The notes under the pieces are model-generated. The model did no database searches. It was not told where the DNA came from and worked only from the letters and a program-made list of their open reading frames with translations. The translations under genes and the position numbers were made by a program. A DNA stretch of 64,000 bases from Humulus lupulus (lineage: Eukaryota; Streptophyta; Magnoliopsida; Rosales; Cannabaceae), in contig NC_084801.1 of NCBI RefSeq assembly GCF_963169125.1, forward strand, positions 78,681,696 through 78,745,695. The letters are read 5' to 3'. This document shows, piece after piece, positions 13,029-23,225 of this stretch (its first letter is position 1; each line of letters opens with the position of its first letter).

Positions 13029-15205
13029 TAAAATACAATTTCCTTGGAGGTGAAGGTGGGGTCCCTGTCGGATACTATCGACCTCGGAGCCCCATGAAGT
13101 GGGCTGACTTGGTATACCTATCCATAATCACCCACACCGAGTCATGCTATCCCACGGTCTTCGGCAAACCAACCACGAAGTCCATGGTGATATCTTCCCA
13201 CTTCCACTCTGGAATCCCTAGAGGCTACAGCAACCCTGCTGGCCTCTGAAGTTCAGCCTTGACCTGCTGACAAGTTAAGCACTTGGCCACATAATCCACC
13301 ACATCCATTTTCATGCCCGACCACCAATGGAAAGCTCTCAGATCCAGGTACATCTTCGTCGTACCTGGATGTAAGGAATAGGGTGTGGTATGCAATTCAT
13401 CTAAGATCTCCCGTCGGATATCAGAATCCATCGGAACACAGTTTTGACCCTTGTACTTCAGTAACCCCATCTCCGAGATAGAGAAGTCCTTAGCCGCTCC
13501 GACCAAGACGTTCTCTATGTGACCTCTCAACTGGGAATCCTTCCCCTGTGCCACCTTGATTCTCTCAAGGAGTGTAGACTGAAGAGTGATGTTTGCTAAC
13601 TGACCGACCACCAACTCTATACCCGCTCTAATCATCTCCTCCACGAGCATATCAGATATCTGTCTTGAATTGAACAACTTTCCTGTGCCTTTTCGACTCA
13701 ATGCATCAGCGACAACATTAGCGTTCCCAAGATGGTATAGGATATCACAATCATAATCCTTAACCAACTCCAGCCACTGCCTCCGGTGCATATTCAGATC
13801 CTTCCGAGTAAAGAAGTACTTCAAACTCTTATGGTTGGTGTATATCTCGCACTTCTCACCATATAGATAATGTCTCCAAATCTTAAGTGCGAATACCACC
13901 GCTGCCAACTCCAGATCATGCGTGGGATATCTCTGCTCATACTCCTTTAACTGTCTCGATACGTGGGCTATCACCTTTCCAGCTTGCATCAGTACATAAC
14001 CTAAACCCTGTCTGGAAGCATCACAATAAACTACAAACTTCTCATTATCTGTCGGCAACTATTCTCACATCTGTCTGTCCAAACATACTTTGTGTTCTTC
14101 TTTGTCAGTTCTGTCAACGACGTAGCTATTCTGGAGAATCCCTAAACAAACTGCTGATAATATCCTGCCAATCCCAGAAAACTCCTCACTTCAGGAACAT
14201 TGCTCGGTCTAGGCCAATCTCTCACTGCCCAATCTTACTTTGGTAAACCAGAATCCTCTCCTTACTGATGATATGGCCTAGAAATGTAACTTGCAGTAAC
14301 CAGAACTCGCACTTGCTGAACTTAGCATATAACCTATGCTCCTTTAATCGCTGCAATACCAAACGTAGGTGCTTCTCATGCTCTGTCTCTGACTGAGAGT
14401 ACAGCAGAATGTCGTCGATAAAAACAATCACAAACTTATCCAGATAGTCCTCGAAAACCCTACTCATTATATCCATACAAGATGCTGGGGCATTGGTTAA
14501 TCCAAAGAACATGACAAGGATTTCATAATGTCCATTCCTCGTTCGGAAAGCGGTCTTTGGTATGTCCTCTTCTTTAATCCTTAACTTCTGGTAACATGAT
14601 CGGAGATCAATTTTGGAAAACACTGTTCTTCCCTATAGATGGTCAAATAAATCGTCTGTCTTGGGCAGTGGATACTTGGTCTTAATGGTCAACTTGTTTA
14701 ACTCCCTGTAGTCAATACACGTCCTAAGAGATCCATCCTTCTTCTTGACGAACAACAGTGGAGCACCCCATGGCGAGAAACTCGGTCTGATGAACCCTAA
14801 ATCTAGTAACTCTTGCAACTGAATCTTCAACTTTGCTGGAGCCATTCTATAAGGTGTCCTAGACACTCGCTTCGCCCCTAGGGCCAACTCTATAAAAATC
14901 TCAATCTCCCGCTGTGGCGGCAACCATGGAAGATATGCTTGAAATAAATCTAGAAACTCACATACCAATCAGGCGTCCCCCCGGTCCAACCGACACTTCC
15001 CTAGAGGTATCCACAACATTCTCTAGGAATCCTATTTAACCTTCCTGCATCAGGTCTTTAGCCTTCACAACTGAAATAATAGGTACCTACAGTAAATTAA
15101 CTGTCCCGACGAATACAAAGGCTACCTCCCCTCTGGTTCAAAAGTTACCATCCTCCGCTTGCAGTAAATCGTTGCCCTATACTTCGATAACCAATCCATC
15201 CCTAG
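13029..15205 (-). pseudogene. Chromovirus (Tekay/Del-like) pol fragment: RT, RNase H, integrase start
   Basis: Read on the minus strand from 15205: RT fingers and palm ('[20 protein letters not shown]', then '[18 protein letters not shown]'), the catalytic box [12 protein letters not shown] near 14440, RNase H ('[12 protein letters not shown]', '[20 protein letters not shown]', 'ADALSRK'), and the integrase zinc-binding region ('[17 protein letters not shown]' and C-x2-C). The integrase core begins ('WEDITMDFVVGLPKT', 'RYTKSAHF') and is cut at about 13029. Catalytic Asp residues of RT are kept, but frame breaks near 14060-14220 and 14630 and stops near 13150-13225 inactivate it. The 5' part is lost at the LTR starting at 15206. 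Confidence 0.88.
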
Positions 15206-17413
15206 TGTAATGACCCAAATTTGTTAATATAGCTTAGGGCCTTGATTTGTGTGCCTGGAGGGCAATAAGTGAATTATTGTTATAATATGTGAATTTATGT
15301 GAATATGTGATTAGAGATGCATGTTTAGTTGAATTAAATATCCATGTGGGCCACATTTGGATATTAAGGGCATGTTTGTAATTTTAGCCCGATGAAGGCA
15401 TAAATGTGATAATTGTTATAATTGTGATATATTGTGATATATTTGTGTAGCACGATCCAAGACAATCCCTGGGAGCTGTTAGCCAGAAAGTCACAACGGG
15501 GTTAAATATCTGACTTGGGACGAGTCGAGGAGTATTTCGGGTATTAGATGTTTTATGGGGTTACCGGGATGTGGAAATAAATATTTGGAGATATATTTGA
15601 GGTTAGAATATTTAGAAGGGAATATTGGGGAAATTTACCATTTTTCCCTCAAGGACGTTTTTGGTGCCCCGAGCCTTGAGGTAACCTTACACGCTAAGTA
15701 AATAAAATAAAAAAAGAAAGGAGTACTCAGATACTTGTAGAAACCGACCCAAAGACATACTCTTCTCTCTCTTTATTTTCTCTAAGTCTTAGTAAGGGAA
15801 ACCTTGGTGAATCTAATCAAAGACTAAGGAAATTTAGCTGGGATTTTGGGAGCTAGAGGCTTGGAGCTTAGAGAACTGATTTTGGGATTCACTTCAGCTT
15901 AAGGTAAGCTTTAATCTTAGGGAATTGTTTTGAGTAGCTGCTGGTTTTCATAGAGTTTACATCTGTGTTGGGTGATGGATCACTCTTGAGATTTGATGAG
16001 GTTTAGAGCTAATTATTTTTTAGGTAATGTTACTGAAAGCATAGTAGAGCTTCTGTGAATAATGGTTTGGATTGTTGGTTTGAATTTGGGGTTAATTGGA
16101 TTGGTTTTCGTGGCAAAAATGGAGGATTTTTTTGGGTTCGAAGGGTCGGGCTATGACATTGTTCTTGCTGAGTCTCGGCCCTCCGAAGCATTTCGGTGGC
16201 CTGGAAGAAGGGCGGCCCGCGACATGCCTTAGCTAGGGCTGCAGCGCGCCTGCCCTATTTTGGAGTGGCTCTCGGGTTTGGGGGCGGGCTGCGGCATGGT
16301 CTCATGGGGTCGCTGCTCTTAGAGCAATTTTGGGCTTTAAAGTGTATTTAGGCTTGGGAACTCAAAGGTTAAGGTTGGGGATGGATTTTTATCACCCGGA
16401 TTGATAGAAATCAAGGTCCCGGAGATTACAATAATTGCTCGAAGTTATTTAATGGATTAGAACTTGATGGATGAATATTGTTAATGCGTTGTGACTAGGA
16501 TTTCAATGAGGCTCGGACTAGAGGACTATGCTCGGGACATCGGTGCTTGGAAGGCTCGAGACACAGGTAAGAAAACTACTGTACCCGTAGAACTTGTGTT
16601 GCAGGGCACGATCCTATATGAATGTGTTGCAGGGCGTAGCCCTTTAGTTGAGTTTTTTCATGTTGAAGTATTTGCCATATTATGCTATGTGTGCATATAT
16701 GTGAATGAACGGCAAGAGCCAGGAACGGCGAGGGCCGGGAACGGTGAAGGCCAAGATCGGCAAGGTCGGGAATGAAATTAAGCACATGAAGTGCAAGGCC
16801 GAGTGCGGCAAGCGGCCGAGAGCAACGTTTAGCATGCGGAGTGTGAGTTGCAAGGGTGAGACCCTAAAGGATACCTGGGATATCCTCACGGTGTGGACCG
16901 CGAACCCAGGGCCTGGTAAAGCGCTTGGGACGGCATGGCTATATGTGGTTAGCCTGATGATGGTTTATTTATATGTTAAGTGTTTGGTATGCATATGTTA
17001 TCTGCTTGTGAGGGTTTTGTTGCTGGGCTTCGGCTCACAGGTGCTCTGTGGTTCAGGTAAGGGCAAGGGGAAAGTCGACCAACCATGAGTACGGAGAGCG
17101 TGAAGTGGCGCGTACATGTTTGGCCTGCCTGGCTGCAACGACTAGGGGTATTTTGGGAGATGATTGTACTGAACCTAGATTTTGTCGTTTAATCGACTCT
17201 GATTATATTTTTTAGTCGTAAATATTTATAAACAGTATTTTGGGATCCCAAATGCTAAATGCTTTATATTTTTTTTCAATGAATGAAAATATTTTAAAAA
17301 TATAAGACTCTGATTAAGGTTTAATCACACTTTTGCCTTAAAACCTGAAATAGCGAGTTAATTGCACATTTTAAACTCACTTAGTAACAACTCTAAGGAA
17401 GTAGGGCGTTACA
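15206..17413 (+). mobile_element. Solo-like LTR without matching target duplications
   Basis: Both ends are intact: it starts TGTAATGACCC and ends GGGCGTTACA, with 2.2 kb between and all family landmarks (leader, 'aaggtaagctt' near 15902, GC-rich block 16140-16300, conserved block near 17030). The flanking 5-mers are CCTAG and TGATT, which do not match. The left flank is minus-strand pol, the right flank another LTR's interior. Recombination between two separately inserted elements, deleting the DNA between them, would give this. Confidence 0.8.
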
Positions 17414-18456
17414 TGATTGTTCTTTGGAATTTAAACTCATCGAAGTACCATTTATGGGTTGTGATTAGGTGTTCAACAAGGCTCAGGACTGAGGGTTTTG
17501 CTCAGGACCGCCTTATGTGGCTATGATTGGGACTAGGGTCCCCTATATCTGTACAATTGTTGTATGATTACGATATGCCAAGTGAGCATGAAATACATGG
17601 CCTAAGAGTGCCGGAACTGATATTTGCGCATAGGACGCAGCTCGCCCATTGGTAGCCGAGGTTAGCTAAATAGTCACTGAGCTTGGCCTAAGTGTGCAGG
17701 AGTCAGTGTGTTAAACACTAGGCTCAGCCTAAGTGAGCTGGAGTCAGTGTGTTAAACACTAGGAACGGCCTAAGCGAGCCAGAGTCAGTGTGTTAAACAG
17801 AGGGTGCGGCCTAAGGGTGTCGACCCTGAGTATTGTAAGATGATTTTGTTAAACTGTTGGTTATGAATGTGTTTACAGTTGTTAATCTGATGCTTGTGTC
17901 TTGTTCAATACCTGGATGATTGACTGATGATTCCTTGATTGTGGTCACTGATTTTTGTGCCTGTTATGGCCTGCTGAATATCTGGTTAATGTCTTATAAA
18001 TTATTTGATTCTTGTTATTGAATATGCTATGATGTTATGGTTTTCTTGCTGGGCCTCGGCTCACGGGTGCTACGTGGTGCAGGTAAAAGCAACAGTAAGG
18101 TGGTGCAACAATGAGTTGGAGAACTCTGGGGGCGAGGTGTACGTAGTCAACTGCCCGTCCGCCACGGTCGAGGTCTTGTACAGGGACGAAAAACTAAAAT
18201 GTGTATTTTTCCATTAGAGTGGCATTAATTGTATATAACTCTTGGAAATTTTGTAAATCAGTCCTTTAAACCCTGTTTTTCGGATCCCATTTACTAAATA
18301 TATGTTTTAATTAAAATTATCCATTTGACCAAAATGTTTTAAACCTAACTTGTGTATGATTTTAGTATCACATTCTCATTTAAATGATTTGATTAGCAAG
18401 TCTTGCACTATTTTTAAACACACAGTCTAACGATCATGGTTATCCAGGGTGTTACA
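17414..18456 (+). mobile_element. 3' part of another chromovirus-like LTR
   Basis: This plus-strand LTR tail ends at 'gggtgttaca'. It contains the conserved block GGGCCTCGGCTCACGGGTGC near 18051 followed by GTGCAGGTAA, and the 'cggatccca' motif. It resembles the 18929-21521 LTR more than its left neighbour. Its 5' half is missing. It is followed directly by gag-like sequence rather than a primer site, so it was itself an insertion. Confidence 0.7.
17685..17828 (+). repeat. 41-bp tandem repeat, about 3.5 units, inside an LTR
   Basis: Units start near 17686, 17727, 17768 and 17809 with 'gcctaag', each followed by 'gagtcagtgtgttaaaca'. They lie just upstream of the conserved LTR block, the position where other LTRs here carry unrelated tandem repeats. 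Confidence 0.85.
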
Positions 18457-18928
18457 TAGATGGACCTAATAGACAGTAGTACAATAGGTTAAGTTATAAC
18501 CTCTAATTTTCTTTTACATTTTTTCTCTTTTTGGGAAACAGAAAGGAAATATGGAGTAGGAACCAAGAAGATCGGAAAGACTAAATGGCCAGGGAAGAGA
18601 CCGAGGAAAGGGAAGGGGGCAAGGAAAAGGAGTAGTCGCCAACCCTATATATGAAGAATTTCCAGCAGCCTTGGGAGTGTCAGCAGCACCCAATGTAGTG
18701 GAAGAATCAGCAGCTGTTGCTTCTCGAGAAAACATGGAAAGAGAAAATGCCCATCTTAGGGCAGAGCTAAGGAGAAGGGAAGACAAGTTCCAAATAAACC
18801 AAGGATAATGAAAACAAGTGGTGCAATAAGTCATTCCCCTAGCACAATTACTACAGTTGGTAGAACCTTGCCACGAGGCAATATACGAGCGCTTCCGAAA
18901 GTAGCGAACACAAAACTTTGACAAGGGA
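18457..18928 (+). pseudogene. gag N-terminal remnant, left part
   Basis: The sequence is rich in Gly/Arg codons ('ggaaagggaagggggcaagg') and then gives a helical stretch 'SRENMERENAHLRAELRRRE', typical of the N-terminal gag region of plant chromoviruses. It runs into 'FDKG' at 18928. The frame is taken up after the inserted solo LTR by 'SDPIEVEQWL', the start of the capsid domain. Stops make it non-functional. Confidence 0.6.
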
Positions 18929-21521
18929 TGTAATGCCCCAAATTTCCTAATGAGGTTTAGGACCTTGATTAGGAGGCCGGGAGGGCCATAATTGATTTAT
19001 TATAGTATTTAACGATTATATGATTGTTTACGTGAATTATATTATTATATGATGGTGGATGCATGCATATGGGAGAATTTATTATTATAAGGGTATTTTG
19101 GTAATTTGGCCACTCTGGGCGTAATTGTATATTTTGGGTGCATGGTTGTGATTAATTAATATAGCCACATTATAAGGTGGATTGGTTCGAGCTTTTCGAC
19201 ATGAGACGATCATGAGATGTAAGTGTTCGGTCTAATCATAACGGGTTTAAGTTCGGGGCTCGGGGTGAGTCTCGGGGTGAATTTAATGATTAGAACATTA
19301 CCGGGAATTACAGGGTAATGGGATATGATTTATTGGTATTTGGGAATATTGAGAATACCGGGAATTGGGAAGCATTAATTATGATTAACGGGATAAGTGA
19401 AAAGTTCCAATTCTACCCTTGAAAATGGTTTTAGAGGCTTTAAGTGACTTAAGGGTAATTTGGTCATTTGGATTTTGGATATATATGACTTAGGAGGGCT
19501 GTAGAAAGAACAGAGCCAAAATAGGGGTTTTCATCTTCAACCCGTACATCATCCCTCACCATCTCTTCTTTGGTGTTATTGAGGCCATCTTGAGGTTTTG
19601 AGCTAGGAAATCAAAGGTGGCAGCTAGGGGACTTGTTTCAGCCATTAAAGGGGATTCAAAACTATGTTTGAGGTGAGTTTTAGTTATTGAATTCAGGTAG
19701 TACTCTGTTTTCTTCTTTAGTTTTTTAGTTTTGATTTCTTGTTGGAAGTTTGGATTTAAAGGGGTTTTGATTAATGGTTAGATTGCGTTTTGATGAGGGG
19801 AGGTTATGGGTGATGTCTAGGGGTTTGAATGAGTGTTTGGAAGAGGTTTTGGGCTAATTTGAGGGGCTGGTTCTAAGGGAAAACGCAGGGGACATTCTGG
19901 TGTGCGTGCTGGGTTTTCTGGGCAAAATTGGGTATTGAGCCGCGGCATGGCTGTGGTGCGCCGCGGCCCAAGGCGTCTGGCAGAGGGGGTTGCCTCTGTC
20001 TAGGGGGCGCGCTGCGGCGCAGCTAGGGCGCGCCGCGGCCCTTAAGGCCATTTTGACCAAAAACATGTTTTTAGCTTGGGGATTCAAGTCATAGGCCTCG
20101 GGGTTGAACCTAGTACCCGGTTAAATGGGGATTGATGTCCCGGAGGCTAGATATTGGTTTGGGCACTTATGTTGGTCATTTTTATTAATGGTATCCTATA
20201 TGTTTGGTTATGACTAGGTGCCGCTGAAGGACTAAAAGCTGATCGTTCTCAAATGTCGTTTCTTTTATTAATTCTCGCTCGAACCCAAGGTAAGAAAACT
20301 GCACCCTATGTATATGTGACATGCATGGCTATTATCGATGCATGTTGGCTGATTATTATGAGTATGACATGCATGGTTATTATTGATGCGTGTCGGTTGA
20401 TTATTATGTGTGACATGCATGGCTATTCTTGATGCATGTTGGTTGACTGTTAAACGTGACATGCATGGCTGTCATAGGTGCATGTTGGATTATTGGATAC
20501 ACCGCATATGATGCATGAGAAACTTGTTATTAGGACATGCTTTGTATACTGGGAATGATATTGTTCAGAGCTTGAGCCTCTGTGTTTATGCATGGTCCTA
20601 ATTAAACTAATACCTGTTTAGTAAGCGTGCTGAATATCTTGTTTATGGATATGGAACATGTGATATATGATTGGTGGCATGACTTACTTGTGTATGACAC
20701 TGACTAGTCAGGGACCGACCCTAAGGTCGATGATCACGCATTGAATAGCTCCATGGCATTAGTGCGGGACCGACCCTAAGGTCGAAGAACTTATAAGCGC
20801 TTGCCTGGTCTATGACCAGATGACTATAGCCAAGGTATATGACCCCGGTGACTGTTTGTCATATGGCTAAGGGACGTTGTCCATAGTTTCGACTCTAGAG
20901 TCATGAGGACGGTTATGTTGGTGACTAATCACCTTGCACCTGTCCTAATCAAACTTAAGAAATATTCACTTATCGGTTAAGCCCTGGTGACCCTATCGTC
21001 ACATGGCTAGAGGGAGCGATGCTCATTATTGTGACTTTCGGCTATTGTCACCTATTTGCTTGGACTGATAGTCCCGAATGGTTATTATGATCGTTGTTGA
21101 TATTATATCATGCTCTATTGTGTTTTCTTGCTGGGCTTTGGCTCACGGGTGCTACGTGGTGCAGGTAAAGGCAAGAGGAAGCTGGACCATCCCTGAGTTG
21201 AAGAGCTTAGGTGATGATGTGTACATATGCAGCTGCTCGACCGCCACGGCCGAGGTTTAAGGTGGAACTAGGTTCGAACCTTGTTTTGCCGCTTAGAACG
21301 GCCTGTTGTAAATATTTTCTGTAATAAACTCTGAAATTTATATTTTCGGGATCCAATGTATATATTAAACGTTCTAGTGAAACGTTACATCTTAACCAAA
21401 TTGTTTAAACCCTAAACCGCTAATCATACTTAGTTCACGATTTTGGCCAAATGACTCGATTAGCGAGTTTAGCACTGTTTACAAGGCACACCGTAACGGT
21501 CCCAGGAGTTGGGGCGTTACA
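18929..21521 (+). mobile_element. Solo LTR (2.6 kb), target duplication AGGGA
   Basis: It starts TGTAATGCCCC and ends GGGGCGTTACA, with perfect AGGGA duplications at 18924-18928 and 21522-21526. The gag remnant reads across the duplication. It carries the family landmarks: a GC-rich block with 'gcgccgcggccc' (19940-20045), 47-bp repeats (20317-20500), a two-unit 55-bp repeat beginning 'gggaccgaccctaaggtcga' (20711 and 20766), and the conserved block near 21131 followed by GTGCAGGTAA. It is the longest LTR of its family here. Confidence 0.95.
20317..20500 (+). repeat. 47-bp tandem repeat, four units, inside the solo LTR
   Basis: Units begin at 20317, 20364, 20411 and 20457 with 'tgacatgcatgg' and share a downstream 'gatgcatgttgg'-like segment. 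Units differ at several bases, so the array is not recent. It sits between the 'gtaagaaaact' motif and the conserved block. Confidence 0.88.
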
Positions 21522-22437
21522 AGGGATCTGACCCAATAGAAGTAGAACAATGGCTTTGCTTGGTAGAATCCATTTTAGAGCATATGCGGCTGGGGAACGA
21601 CGATCGAGTCTCATGTGCTTCGAGTTTACTAAAGAAAGATGCCCGCATCTGCTTGGATATAGTGGAGCAGACTCGAGATGTGAACATTGTGTCATGGAAC
21701 AAGTTTATCCAAGTGATTAAGAAGAAGTATTATAGTCCTATGATTTTAGCCACAAGGGTGGACAAATTCATCGCGCTTACTTAAGGGAATTCGACTGTGA
21801 CAGACTATGCCAGGAAGTTTGATAGGTTGGCTAAGTTCGCGGCAGACATGGTACCCACGAAGATGCTAAGAATTCAAAGATTCGTAAAGGGATTGAAACC
21901 TACGATAGCCCATGACATAAAGTTGATTCAGCGAATAACCACTTATGCAGAAACATTGAGGTAGCCATGGAAGCAGAGCAAGCGGCAGAAAGTATCTGGA
22001 AAGAAAGCACGACCAGAAGGGACGCCAAAAAGAATAACAATGAAGAATACGACCACAAATGAAAACATGACGGAGGTCAAAATAAAAGGGTCGACAAGAA
22101 GAGTAAGACTCAATCATAAAGTAACAGGAACAAGAATTCCTGTGTGTAATATCCCCAGTGCCCTATCTGTAAGAGAAAGCATTCAAGAGAATGCTGATAT
22201 TAGACGAAAGGTTGTTTCAATTGTGGAAAAGAAGGGCACATTAAAAAGGATTTCCCAAAGTTGAAGGGCCAGAAGAAACAATACAAGCTTATGCTAGCCG
22301 GAGTTTTCACTCTTACTAGAGGTGAAGTAGAAACCAGTAATATGGTGGTAATAGGCCAGGTCACTTTCTCTTGTAAACTACGCAATGTTTTATTCGATTT
22401 AAGAGCTACGCATTCTTTTGCCTTTATGAATATAATT
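21522..22437 (+). pseudogene. gag capsid, zinc knuckle and protease start, right part
   Basis: This continues the gag remnant interrupted at 18928. Capsid motifs: 'SDPIEVEQWLCLVESILEHM', 'VSWNKFIQVIKKKYY', 'STVTDYARKFDRLAKFA', 'RIQRFVKGLKP'. A zinc knuckle CFNCGKEGHIKKDFPK lies near 22217-22264, with Phe where the last Cys belongs. The protease start 'VLFDLRATHSF' near 22390-22425 shows the active-site DSGATHSF pattern changed to DLRATHSF. Frame changes and stops at about 21782, 21963 and 22262 inactivate it. It ends at the LTR of element C. Confidence 0.8.
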
Positions 22438-23171
22438 TGTATGCCCTAAATATCCACGGGCTATTAGCGAGCTGAGAAAGGGCATAATTATATTAGCCAC
22501 GTGGAAGCCACCTACCCGGAGCTGCTGTTGAAAGGTTCTACCTCTTTAGGTCGAGGTAACCGAAGGTTTATCGCAATTATTAAGGCATCGGGTCCGAAAT
22601 GTGGACACCACGGGCTGAGACTACATCAAGCTCGGGGTACGAGCTTGAGTTGGCACCTCTGACCTTTTATAAAGTCAACCATGCAATATAAATGTGCATA
22701 TATCAGACATCATGTGTCTACTCCATTCCAGAATTCTCGGACACGCAGCATAAACGTGCGTGTTCAGGCACCCACGACTGGGTTGGGCCATGCGGCCCAT
22801 TATCCCCCTTACCTATTGATTAGACCACACTTCATTGTCAGGTTTTAGGAATTAATCATGAATGTCATAGAAGTGACATGATGGGTAAGGACACGGGATG
22901 ACCTCCTTTGCCAACACCTAGGTGCCCTCTCCCTATAAATATGGAGACCTTGGGAGTTGCAAAAGGTTGGCTTCTAATTTGTAAAGAAATACCCTGTAAA
23001 GAATATCAGAGATATATCAATAATATTGGCTAGTGGACTAGAAGGATTTTAACCTTTGAACCACCTAAAAAAGTATTCGAGTTAGATCATTCATCTGTTA
23101 CGGTTCATTATTTAGCACTAATCCCTCTCCTTATTCATATGATTATTAGTTGCCGAAGAACCACGTCAACA
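22438..23171 (+). mobile_element. 5' LTR of element C (734 bp)
   Basis: It starts TGTATGCCC and ends GTCAACA. The start matches the reverse complement of the C' LTR at 38589 (TGTACATCC), which supports this boundary. A TATA box 'ctataaatatgg' lies at 22933-22944. The 3' end is confirmed by the primer site three bases downstream. Confidence 0.8.
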
Positions 23172-23174
23172 GTT

Positions 23175-23193
23175 TGGTGCTTTCATTGAGAGC
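23175..23193 (+). other. Primer binding site of element C
   Basis: TGGTGCTTTCATTGAGAGC lies three bases after the LTR end. The identical 19-mer occurs at the equivalent place in element A (minus strand, 54381-54399). It begins with TGG, complementary to a tRNA CCA end, but differs from the initiator-Met site used by the chromoviruses here. I did not assign the tRNA. Confidence 0.75.
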
Positions 23194-23225
23194 TGTTAGA
23201 TTGGTGCTATCAAAAATACCCAACC

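Noticed and set aside
20317..20500. CRISPR-like array of 47-bp repeats
   Set aside because: Units are contiguous and diverged with no unique spacers, in a plant LTR. It is an ordinary tandem repeat.
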